Part shown: positions 27,759 to 35,165 of the stretch, piece by piece
How positions within the stretch are numbered: position 1 is the first letter of the stretch
How the letters are laid out: every line of letters starts with the position of its first letter
Assembly: GCA_049514575.1 (NCBI GenBank)
Contig: JBEKUX010000008.1
Location: 1-64,000 of the forward strand
Source: BOG-1184 sp049514575
Lineage (GTDB): Bacteria; Fibrobacterota; Chitinivibrionia; Chitinivibrionales; Chitinispirillaceae
DNA length: 64,000 bases
Reading direction: 5' to 3'
The notes under the pieces: generated by a model
What the model was told of the DNA's origin: nothing
What the model saw: only the letters and a program-made list of their open reading frames with translations
The model's database searches: none
Translations under genes and position numbers: made by a program

Positions 27759-29732
27759 ATGCCCATGAAAACCAATAAAACGGATAACAGTAACGCTTCC
27801 AATGCCGGCCCGCGGCCGGACAGCTGCAATCAGGCGGGAGAAGGTGTGCTGAGAAGCGAGGATTTGTACCGTGCCCTGGTCGAATCAACCGGTACCGGTT
27901 ATGTAATCATTGACGAAAAAGGATATGTGATCGATGCAAACCGGGAATACGTCCATCTCAGCGGCCACGGTGATCTCAGCGAGATACGCGGAAGAAACGT
28001 AATCGAATGGACCGCAAGCTACGCGAAGGAAAAGAACGAAATGGCCGTCGAGGAGTGCTTCAGAAAGGGGTATATCAGGGATTTCGAGATCGATTATGCC
28101 GGCCCCGGCGGAACAATCGTGCATATCGAGATCGATGCAACGGTGGAAATTGTCGATGGGACGAAGCGGATTCTGACCCTGTGCCGCGATATCACCCAGC
28201 GTAAGAAAGTCGAAGAGGCCGTTCGCGAGAGCGAAGAGATATTCCGACAGTTGATCGAAGGCGCTCCGGACGCTGTTTTCGTGCAGACCGGAGGCACCTT
28301 CTCCTATGTTAATTCAGCGACCTGCAGGCTGCTCGGCGCCGATTACGCGGAACAGCTCCTTGGATCTCCGGTCCTTGACCGTATCCATCCCGAATTCCGC
28401 GACCTGGTGCAGAAAAGGATCCGCTATATCAATGAAGAGCGGAAGCCGAACCCGACCCTTGAAATAATTTATCTGCGGCTCGACGGATCAACCGTGTCCG
28501 CAGAGGTATCGGCAGTGCCGATCCAGTTCCTTCATAAAGACAGCGCGCTGGTTTTTGCGCGGGACAACTCTGAAAAACGGAAAACCGAAGAGGCACTGCG
28601 GAACGCCCAGAAACTCGAATCGATCGGCGTGCTTGCCGGCGGCATTGCCCATGATTTCAACAACCTGCTCGTAGGGATTTTCGGAAATCTAGACCTGGCG
28701 CGCATTTTTGTCGCGGAAGGAAACCATGCGGAGGCTTTGGCAACACTTACAAGGGCGATGCTGGTCCTTGACCGGGCCAGGTCGCTCACCCATCAGCTGC
28801 TCACCTTCTCCAAGGGCGGAGCGCCTGTGCAGAAAATCATCTCGCTCAGTCCGTTTATCCGGAACACAACGAAGTTCGCGTTGAGCGGATCGAATATCGA
28901 ATGCGTGTTCTCGATTCCCCCTGATCTGCGGCACTGCAGTGTTGATGAGAACCAGATAGGCCAGGTGATCGATAACATCGTGATCAACGCGCAGCAGGCC
29001 ATGCCTGCGGGCGGAACTATTGCCATCTCCGCGAGCGACGTCACGGTCGGACAAGGCGTATCCGAATCCGGCCCGCCACCCATTCTGCGGGACGGCGATT
29101 ATGTAAAAATATCGTTTAAAGATTCGGGGATCGGGATTCCTAAAGAGATCCTGCCGCGTATCTTTGATCCGTTTTTTACAACAAAACAGAAGGGGAGCGG
29201 ACTGGGGCTGGCTATCACATACTCCATTATCAGGCGGCATAACGGTACCATAGAGGTTGAATCCGAACCCGGTAAAGGAGCGACGTTCCACGTATTTCTT
29301 CCTGCATCCAAGGACAAAGCAGCGGATGAAAAAATTGCGCTGCCGGTGGAGTTCAAAGGGACAGGAAGAGTCCTTATCATGGACGATGAAAAGCCCATTC
29401 TCACCATTGTTTCGAAAATGGTCGAGAAAATGGGGTTCTCGACGGTCACTGCACCGAATGCCGGCGAGGCGATACGTATTGTCAAGAAAGGAAAAGATTC
29501 CGGCCATCCGGTCACCATTGCTGTTTTAGACCTCACCATTCCCGGCGGCAAGGGGGGCAGGGAAACCGTGAAGGATCTCCTCAAAATCGACCCGGCCATT
29601 AAAGCCGTCGTATCAAGCGGGTATTCTGACGATCCGGTCATGGCCGACCCCAAGCACTACGGCTTCTCTGCGCGGTTGAACAAGCCCTACACCATTGAAG
29701 AAATAAAAGAGGTCCTTCGGTCCCTGCTTTGA
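27759..29732 (+). CDS. Hybrid sensor histidine kinase (PAS-PAS-HisKA-HATPase-REC)
   Basis: This soluble sensor kinase of about 657 residues has no membrane segment. It has two PAS domains (about 35-150 and 165-275), with PAC-type ends LCRDITQRKKVEE and FARDNSEKRKTEE. The dimerisation/phosphoacceptor helix carries the histidine at about residue 298 in GGIAHDFNNLL. The ATPase domain has NIVINAQQAMPAGG, DSGIGI and GSGLGLAI. A C-terminal receiver domain has Asp at about 591 in VLDLTIPGG and the Lys in LNKPY. A TTG at 27699 extends the frame, but the MPMKTN start is more plausible. The signal and partner are unknown. It is convergent with prmA. Confidence 0.92.
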   Translation: MPMKTNKTDNSNASNAGPRPDSCNQAGEGVLRSEDLYRALVESTGTGYVIIDEKGYVIDANREYVHLSGHGDLSEIRGRNVIEWTASYAKEKNEMAVEECFRKGYIRDFEIDYAGPGGTIVHIEIDATVEIVDGTKRILTLCRDITQRKKVEEAVRESEEIFRQLIEGAPDAVFVQTGGTFSYVNSATCRLLGADYAEQLLGSPVLDRIHPEFRDLVQKRIRYINEERKPNPTLEIIYLRLDGSTVSAEVSAVPIQFLHKDSALVFARDNSEKRKTEEALRNAQKLESIGVLAGGIAHDFNNLLVGIFGNLDLARIFVAEGNHAEALATLTRAMLVLDRARSLTHQLLTFSKGGAPVQKIISLSPFIRNTTKFALSGSNIECVFSIPPDLRHCSVDENQIGQVIDNIVINAQQAMPAGGTIAISASDVTVGQGVSESGPPPILRDGDYVKISFKDSGIGIPKEILPRIFDPFFTTKQKGSGLGLAITYSIIRRHNGTIEVESEPGKGATFHVFLPASKDKAADEKIALPVEFKGTGRVLIMDDEKPILTIVSKMVEKMGFSTVTAPNAGEAIRIVKKGKDSGHPVTIAVLDLTIPGGKGGRETVKDLLKIDPAIKAVVSSGYSDDPVMADPKHYGFSARLNKPYTIEEIKEVLRSLL

Positions 29733-29751
29733 ATGCCAGCCGTTGTATCAA

Positions 29752-30597
29752 TTACCCGGACATGAACTCACCGCACCACCATTCGTTTTCCCTTGTTTCC
29801 GATGTGAAGACGATGCCTGATTTTTTTGCGAGAGTGACGGCCTTCTGAAATTCATCAATCAGGATGCCTGACCAGATGAGTATCCCGCCTTGTTTAAGCA
29901 GGGCCGCCGCAGTGTCGAGCAGGGGAGAAGCTTCGGTGAGGATCATGTTCATGACGACCAGATCAAAAAGGTCACGTTTTTTCAGGCCGTCGAGGTTTCC
30001 GATGATAAATTCGATTCTGCACGCCGAAGGCCTGTTCAGCCGATAATTTTCCGCCAGGTTTTCGCGGCAATTGGCGTCGATTTCCACTCCCAGACACGAG
30101 TGCGCGCCGCAGAACGCGGCGACGAAGCAGAGAACGCCCGAACCTGTTCCGATGTCAAGCACCCGTCCGTTTATCAGCCGGCGCTTTCGCGCGATAACGG
30201 CCCGGGCCGCAAGCCGCGTGGTCTCATGGTGGCCGGTGCCGAACGCCATCTTTGGCTCGATTTTTATCCAGTGCTTCGCACTCTTCGGCGGCGGCAGCCA
30301 GAGCGGGGAGACCCACCATCCGGCCGCGAGCCCTGCGGGTTTCATCGACTCCCGCCACGTGGCGTTCCAGTCCTTGTCTTCGATCTTTTCTATTGAGATA
30401 TTTGTTGATTGGCCGGTTTCGATCAGTTTTTTTACGGCGTGCCGTGCGGATAATTCATCTTTGAAATAAACTTTAACCTGTATCCCTTCCGCCGAGTTCA
30501 GCTCTTCGCACCCCAGCATGCCGAGACCGTAGCATTGCGCGATCAATACTTCGTAGTGGTCGGAGGGAATGGCAGCGTTAATACAATAAGAGGTCAT
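29752..30597 (-). CDS. prmA: Ribosomal protein L11 methyltransferase
   Basis: PrmA trimethylates ribosomal protein L11 using S-adenosylmethionine. The N-terminal L11-recognition domain covers about residues 1-95. The SAM-binding motif is VLDIGTGSGVLCFVAA near 150, preceded by AFGTGHHETTRL and followed by NMILTEA, a variant of the usual N-(I/L)-x-A motif. The frame opens at 30687, but 30600-30687 is part of an intergenic repeat; the ATG at 30597 (MTSYCINAAI, 281 residues) fits the family. It is convergent with the hybrid kinase gene. Confidence 0.92.
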   Translation of the reverse strand: MTSYCINAAIPSDHYEVLIAQCYGLGMLGCEELNSAEGIQVKVYFKDELSARHAVKKLIETGQSTNISIEKIEDKDWNATWRESMKPAGLAAGWWVSPLWLPPPKSAKHWIKIEPKMAFGTGHHETTRLAARAVIARKRRLINGRVLDIGTGSGVLCFVAAFCGAHSCLGVEIDANCRENLAENYRLNRPSACRIEFIIGNLDGLKKRDLFDLVVMNMILTEASPLLDTAAALLKQGGILIWSGILIDEFQKAVTLAKKSGIVFTSETRENEWWCGEFMSG

Positions 30598-30622
30598 AAA
30601 AATAGAAAATATATTTTTGGAT

Positions 30623-30714
30623 GGCTGAGCCTTGACAGCAAGAACGGAGTGATGCTGTAAATCTGCTAGGCCCACGTGCGAAGCCACCGCAGGACTAAGC
30701 AGACGGAGCCTTCA
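30623..30714. repeat. MITE-like dispersed repeat, copy 3 (diverged)
   Basis: It contains ATGCTGTAAATCTG (30652-30665), one base different from the core of the other two copies, followed by GGAGCCTTCA (30705-30714), and begins with GGCTGAGCCT. It is shorter than the 268-base copy at 22025. Confidence 0.45.
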
Positions 30715-30800
30715 TTTCCAAGCGACAATCATCTGTGTGTGTGGGGCCTGTCAAACGGCTGTCTCGTTCGAAACAGAAGAAAAGAGAATATTTGATAATT

Positions 30801-30828
30801 TGTAGGGGCGTTCGGCTGAACGCCCTAA
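30801..30828. repeat. Palindrome TAGGGGCGTTC/GAACGCCCTA
   Basis: TAGGGGCGTTC is followed by GGCT and then GAACGCCCTA, a hairpin with one bulged G. It is similar in style to the palindrome at 35066-35085, which shares the GGGCG arm. Confidence 0.5.
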
Positions 30829-30976
30829 AAACATATAAATTTAAAAAGCTTTTTAAGAAAAATAGATATAGCCCAGGCTTTCCCTATCGCACGGCCACAA
30901 ACAAGAAAAAACGTTTCCTGAAGAAGACGCATCTGTTCAGGTATTGGGGAATAAAGGGGGGGTCTGGTTTTTTGCC

Positions 30977-31046
30977 GTAGAGACGTAGCGCCGTTCTAAG
31001 TATAACTCTGTTATCCTTATAAGGCCTTTAGGCGCTACGTCTCTAC
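30977..31046. repeat. Nested repeat: GTAGAGACGTAGCGCC arms around a CCTAAAGGCCTTAT copy
   Basis: A 16-bp perfect inverted repeat, GTAGAGACGTAGCGCC (30977-30992) and GGCGCTACGTCTCTAC (31031-31046), shares its GTAGAGACG outer part with the 28-bp palindromes. The loop carries, on the minus strand, CCTAAAGGCCTTAT and ATAACAGAGTTAT (about 31003-31032), matching 5499-5530. One repeat type thus sits inside another. Confidence 0.6.
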
Positions 31047-31067
31047 AAACAAGGGAAACGGCCATAA

Positions 31068-32345
31068 TTATTTAATTCCCTTTGATCTTCGAATAGCGCA
31101 AAACTCCCCGCACATGCTGCACAGGTTTCCGTCGCCCTGCGGCGGCAGGGAGGCGCGGTACTGCCGCGCTTTTTCCGGATTGATGCAGAGCGAAAGCATC
31201 CGTTCCCAGTCGAGGTCGATCTTTGCACGCGAGATTGAGTCGTCCCACTCCTGCGCTCCAGGGCACCCGCGCGCAATGTCGGCCGCATGGGCCGCAATGC
31301 GCGAAGCAATGACCCCTTCGCGGACGTCGTCGACCGACGGCAGGCGCAGGTGTTCGGCGGGCGTCACGTAGCAGAGAAAGTCGGCGCCGGCCATGCCGGC
31401 AACTGCGCCGCCGATCGCGGCGGAAATATGGTCGTATCCCGGCGAGACGTCGGTGACCAGCGGCCCGAGCACGTAGAACGGCGCGCCCTTACAGAGCGTT
31501 TTCTGCACCTGGATGTTGGTGACGATCTGGTTGAGCGGCACATGTCCCGGCCCTTCGACGAACACGGTCACGTTGCGCTGCCATGCGCGTTTGACCAACT
31601 CGCCGAGGACGGTCAGTTCCTCGATCTGCACGCGGTCGGTCGCGTCGGCAATCGCGCCGGGCCTGAACCCGTCGCCGAGGCTCACCGCTACGTCGTATTC
31701 CGCAAGAATAGCGAGAAGCCGGTCGTACTGTTCGTACAACGGATTTTCGCGCTTGTTGTGGTGGATCCATTCCATGATGATGGTGCCGCCCCGGCTCACG
31801 GCGCCGGCCAGGCGTTTTACCTCCTTGAATCGGGCCACGGTCTGGCAATTCACCCCGCAGTGCAGGGTGAGAAAATCGACCCCCTGTTTGCAGTGGGATT
31901 CGATGACCGCAAACATGTCGTCGGCCGTGAGGTCGAGGATCGATCTGCCCTTTTGCCGTGCCACGTCAGCCATTTCATACAGCGGGACCGTGCCGATCGG
32001 CACCGTGCACTCTTCAAGAAGCGCCTTACGGATTGCGCCGAGGTTGCCTGCGGTCGAGAGGTCCATTATGGCATCTGCGCCATGCCGTATCGCCACACGC
32101 ATTTTTTCGAGCTCTTCCCGGATGTCGGATTTCGATGAGGAGGTGCCGATGTTCGCGTTGACTTTTATGCGCGTTCCGGCGCCCAGCGCCATGGGTTCGA
32201 TTGTCCTGAGTTTATTCCTGACCAGAGCAACGGTTCCATCCGCAACGGCGGCGCGCATTTTTTCCGGCGTCATTCCTTCACGTAGTGATGCCTTTTTTAT
32301 TTCCGGGGTGATTGTTCCGGCTTTTGCCTGTTCCATTCGGGTCAT
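31068..32345 (-). CDS. thiC: Phosphomethylpyrimidine synthase ThiC
   Basis: ThiC is a radical-SAM enzyme that converts aminoimidazole ribotide to the HMP-P precursor of thiamine. The start at 32345 gives MTRMEQAKAGTITPEIKKA, the family N-terminus, and 425 residues. Typical blocks are MEWIHHNKRENPLYEQYD, EGPGHVPLNQI, and FLCYVTPAEHLRLP. The C-terminal cluster motif is CSMCGEFC, a Cx2Cx3C spacing instead of the Cx2Cx4C (CSMCGPKFC) of the E. coli and Bacillus enzymes. No TPP riboswitch elements are visible upstream and no other thi gene is adjacent. Confidence 0.94.
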   Translation of the reverse strand: MTRMEQAKAGTITPEIKKASLREGMTPEKMRAAVADGTVALVRNKLRTIEPMALGAGTRIKVNANIGTSSSKSDIREELEKMRVAIRHGADAIMDLSTAGNLGAIRKALLEECTVPIGTVPLYEMADVARQKGRSILDLTADDMFAVIESHCKQGVDFLTLHCGVNCQTVARFKEVKRLAGAVSRGGTIIMEWIHHNKRENPLYEQYDRLLAILAEYDVAVSLGDGFRPGAIADATDRVQIEELTVLGELVKRAWQRNVTVFVEGPGHVPLNQIVTNIQVQKTLCKGAPFYVLGPLVTDVSPGYDHISAAIGGAVAGMAGADFLCYVTPAEHLRLPSVDDVREGVIASRIAAHAADIARGCPGAQEWDDSISRAKIDLDWERMLSLCINPEKARQYRASLPPQGDGNLCSMCGEFCAIRRSKGIK

Positions 32346-32627
32346 AGCAGCAACGATCTGATGTTTTTTTATTAATTTTTTTGGAAAACAGTTCAAAAAT
32401 AGATCAGGCTTTTTAATGCTACCAGTTTTTATCAAGATGTTTTTCTGTTCATTACATTAATCAGTTGTCCCTCTCTCATCGTAATGGTATATATAAAAGG
32501 AGTGAGCGGCAGTGATGGTGAGCGAATTGAAGCGAAGTTTTTATCAGGTTATTAATGTTGATACAGTGGTGTTCGTTATCTATTTTACCACCTTCCTTAA
32601 ACAGCGGTTTTTATTGATGGAGGGCAA

Positions 32628-33146
32628 ATGAACAAGTCGGCAAAGAAAAAGCGCGTCGGAAAACCGGCCAGAAAATCCGTACGGAAGCCGGCAAAGAAAG
32701 CGAAACAGAAACCGGTAAAGAAACCGGTCCCGAAGCCGGCAAAGAGGCCATTGCCGAAGTTTTCAAAACGAGAGCTTGACCGTTTCAAGGCGAAGCTTCT
32801 CGTGGAAAAGAACAAAGTGCTTGAAGAAATGAGCGAGTTGCAGGAGAACAACCTCAAACAGTCCATTTCCGATGCGTCCGGGGAGAATTCGCGCTATACC
32901 TACCATCTGGGCGATGTCGCCTCTCTTTCATACGGCCGGGAGTTTTCTATGGGACTTGCCGAACGGCAGCAGAAATATCTGGAAGAGATCGACGAAGCCC
33001 TCGAACGGATAGAAGAAGGCACGTACGGCATCTGCAAGGTCACCGGCGAGCAGATCTCCGCCGAACGGCTGGAAGAGGTCCCGGTTGCAAAATATTCGGT
33101 GAAGGGGAAGGAGATGCTCGAGCGCAGGCGTCGACAGGGCGGGTAG
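32628..33146 (+). CDS. TraR/DksA-like protein without zinc cysteines, with Lys/Pro-rich N-terminal tail
   Basis: The 172-residue protein has an N-terminal tail (2-45) of repeated KPAKK/KPVKKP units like histone H1 or AlgP tails, probably disordered and nucleic-acid binding. Then come a coiled-coil hairpin (about 48-135) and a DksA-type end, GTYGICKVTGEQISAERLEE. Of the four zinc cysteines of classical DksA only the first remains; the others are Thr, Ser and Gly/Lys. Zinc-free relatives with a CxVTG motif are known in Bacteroidetes-type bacteria. DksA proteins act in the RNA polymerase secondary channel; the role here is inferred. It is divergent from thiC. Confidence 0.82.
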   Translation: MNKSAKKKRVGKPARKSVRKPAKKAKQKPVKKPVPKPAKRPLPKFSKRELDRFKAKLLVEKNKVLEEMSELQENNLKQSISDASGENSRYTYHLGDVASLSYGREFSMGLAERQQKYLEEIDEALERIEEGTYGICKVTGEQISAERLEEVPVAKYSVKGKEMLERRRRQGG

Positions 33147-33202
33147 CCGTTGCAGGCCTGCCGTCCCTTTACAGTGAGGAGCATTTTATCAGGTCCCTCG
33201 GA

Positions 33203-34990
33203 TTGTTCGTTTGTTCAGTTTGTCTGTGCTGTTTCCCCTCGTTTACCGCCGAGACGTCCATTGTTGAGGCGTTTGCTGCGCGCGATGCGCGCGATGCGCG
33301 CGAGGCGCGCGAGGCGCGTGAGGCGCGGATTGTGACAGGCGACACATCGGTTCTTTCCTGCCAGTGCGCAAAAACGGTTCTGTCGTGCAACGAGGTGGAA
33401 CGATTTGTTACACTGCGCCATACGGTCCAGCCTTCCCGCAGTGTCCGCGATTTTCTTGATTCACTGGGTTTTTTCAATGCGCGCTGGGACACGCTGCCCG
33501 GAAAACGGTGGGCGGTGCGTCCGGGCAAACGCGCAACAATCGCTTCCGAAAAGATTTCCGGGGCGGTCGCGGGCATCGTTGATTCTCTTTCTCCGGTTTC
33601 CTATCCGCGAAAATACGATGCCGGTGAAATCAGGGAACGGGTTGCGGAGATCGGACGTCGCCTGGCTGAGAAGGGGTATCCTTTTGCAACCATCGCCGTG
33701 TCGATCTCGCCGTTTGTCGACAGCGGGGTGCACGCCCCGTCTTTGTCGGCAGACACACTGAGTGTTACCTATGGCATACGTACGGATCGCAAATGTTTTT
33801 TTGCAGATCCGAGGCTCATCGGCGCCCGGTCAACAAAACCCGCGCTTTTACTGCATGATGTTCAGGTAAAAAAAAACGATGTGTTTGACAGCAGAAAGAT
33901 CGAAGCCACTCAGGAGGCGTTGGGACGGCGCCAGTATATTGAAAATACGGATGTCGGCAGAATTGCCGTCCTTCCTCCCGAGCTGCGCGAAAGGAACGAT
34001 TCCGCCGCTCCCCGGGACGTTGACTATGTGTCAGTGCCGTTTTATGTGAAAGACCGTACCGGGCTCGGGATTGAAGGCGCGCTCGGATTGAACTCCCAGC
34101 AGGGCGGAGCATTGTTCCTGCAGGGTGACCTGACATTTTCACTACTCAATCTTTTCCATTCCGGCGAAAGCGCATCGCTCCTCTATGCCGGCGATAAGAC
34201 CTACCAGAAGTTTCATGTCGAAGCCGCAAAGCCGTGGTTCCTCGGCCAGCCGCTGACCGTTTCCGCTTCGTTCGGCCTTGAGGTACACGAGGACAGCTAT
34301 GGTTACCTTTCCGGTGCTGCATCGGTGCTTGACGAGATCCAGAATAACTGGAATGCCGGATTTACCATCAATGGCAGCGAAACGACCATGGATTCGACCG
34401 GCCAGTCGTGGCGGTACTTCGGCGTTGAGTTTCTTCTCAGCAGTTTTCGCGAGCAGCCAAGGGAAGGGGTATTCTCAAGCGAACTCTCGCTCGCGGTTGG
34501 AGGCGGCATTGCCGGCCGGGAACGGAACTATACCCGGTCGCATGTCGAGTTCACCGGAGGAATACATGCGCCCTTCTGGCGCCACCAGGCCGTTCACTTC
34601 CGCATCGTTTCCAAAGACCTCATTTCCGATGAACCGAACCTCGTTGACGCTGAACTATACCGTGTCGGCGGATATCGTTCGGTGCGGGGGTATATGGAGA
34701 ATGAACCGGGATTTGCATTCAGGACCGTTGCCTACGATCAGCTTGAATTCCTTAATTATTTCAGCGCCAGAGGATCGGCATATATTTTTTGTGACGATGG
34801 ATTCGGTTTTGCACAGTCGCTGACCACGGTGAAGTGGGGTGATCGGATAAATTTCCTCGGCTACGGTCTTGGAATACGGCTCCCGGTTAAGGCCGGCACG
34901 CTCACTCTCGAGTGGGCCCGGAACAAGGACGATATAAAAAGCTGGGGACGGGTGAATGTGCAGGTGGGGAATAATAACACGTTAGAATAA
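33203..34990 (+). CDS. Omp85-family (BamA/TamA-like) outer-membrane protein
   Basis: The C-terminal part (about 290-595) is a 16-strand Omp85 barrel with the diagnostic VRGY motif in YRSVRGYMENEPG. A roughly 200-residue N-terminal periplasmic part with POTRA-like segments precedes it. The signal peptide reads LFVCSVCLCCFPSFTA. The open frame begins with TTG at 33203, which gives a signal peptide lacking a positive charge. An in-frame ATC at 33188, 6 bases after GAGGAG, would add an Arg and five more residues. Residues after the signal peptide are (Ala-Arg-Asp/Glu) repeats encoded by a 9-bp tandem repeat at 33278-33328. It may insert or secrete outer-membrane proteins or lipids. Confidence 0.85.
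   Translation: MFVCSVCLCCFPSFTAETSIVEAFAARDARDAREAREAREARIVTGDTSVLSCQCAKTVLSCNEVERFVTLRHTVQPSRSVRDFLDSLGFFNARWDTLPGKRWAVRPGKRATIASEKISGAVAGIVDSLSPVSYPRKYDAGEIRERVAEIGRRLAEKGYPFATIAVSISPFVDSGVHAPSLSADTLSVTYGIRTDRKCFFADPRLIGARSTKPALLLHDVQVKKNDVFDSRKIEATQEALGRRQYIENTDVGRIAVLPPELRERNDSAAPRDVDYVSVPFYVKDRTGLGIEGALGLNSQQGGALFLQGDLTFSLLNLFHSGESASLLYAGDKTYQKFHVEAAKPWFLGQPLTVSASFGLEVHEDSYGYLSGAASVLDEIQNNWNAGFTINGSETTMDSTGQSWRYFGVEFLLSSFREQPREGVFSSELSLAVGGGIAGRERNYTRSHVEFTGGIHAPFWRHQAVHFRIVSKDLISDEPNLVDAELYRVGGYRSVRGYMENEPGFAFRTVAYDQLEFLNYFSARGSAYIFCDDGFGFAQSLTTVKWGDRINFLGYGLGIRLPVKAGTLTLEWARNKDDIKSWGRVNVQVGNNNTLE
33278..33328 (+). repeat. 9-bp tandem repeat in coding sequence
   Basis: Nearly six tandem units of GCGCGCGAT/GCGCGCGAG encode Ala-Arg-Asp or Ala-Arg-Glu directly behind the signal peptide of the Omp85-like protein. 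Because units are 9 bases, copy-number change would keep the frame. Confidence 0.85.
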
Positions 34991-35032
34991 ATATTAGAAA
35001 GAGTTGATAGAATTTTTCGCCTGCAGTTCTAA

Positions 35033-35060
35033 GTAGAGACGCACGGCCGTGCGTCTCTAC
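35033..35060. repeat. 28-bp perfect palindrome (GTAGAGACGCA family)
   Basis: Arms GTAGAGACGCA with core CGGCCG. The same 28 bases recur exactly at 44094-44121. Confidence 0.85.
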
Positions 35061-35065
35061 ACAAT

Positions 35066-35085
35066 GGGCGATTCATGAATCGCCC
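35066..35085. repeat. 20-bp perfect palindrome GGGCGATTCATGAATCGCCC
   Basis: This lies 5 bases after the 28-bp palindrome. The adjacent CCTACGG suggests an imperfect extension. Palindromes of two types stand side by side. Confidence 0.75.
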
Positions 35086-35165
35086 CTACGGAATACAACC
35101 GTATGCCTCACGCAAAAAAAACAAGTACGTGTTTATTTTGTAAGTTTTTCCTCCGAGGTCGTTAC

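Larger units (their letters stand above)
30598..31067. other. Repeat-filled 470-base gap between prmA and thiC
   Basis: There is no credible gene here. The gap holds the third MITE-like copy (30623-30714), a palindrome at 30801-30828, and a nested pair of repeats at 30977-31046. Upstream of 30598 one expects the prmA promoter, but the repeat begins within 30 bases of the start, so it may have replaced or supplied it. Confidence 0.6.

Noticed and set aside
30735..30980. 81-codon plus-strand open frame in the prmA-thiC gap
   Set aside because: It runs through palindromic repeats, is Lys-rich with no family match and has no ribosome binding site.
32346..32627. TPP riboswitch before thiC
   Set aside because: None of the conserved TPP blocks is visible on the minus strand in this gap.
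33278..33328. CRISPR-like array
   Set aside because: The units are 9-bp tandem codons in frame without spacers.
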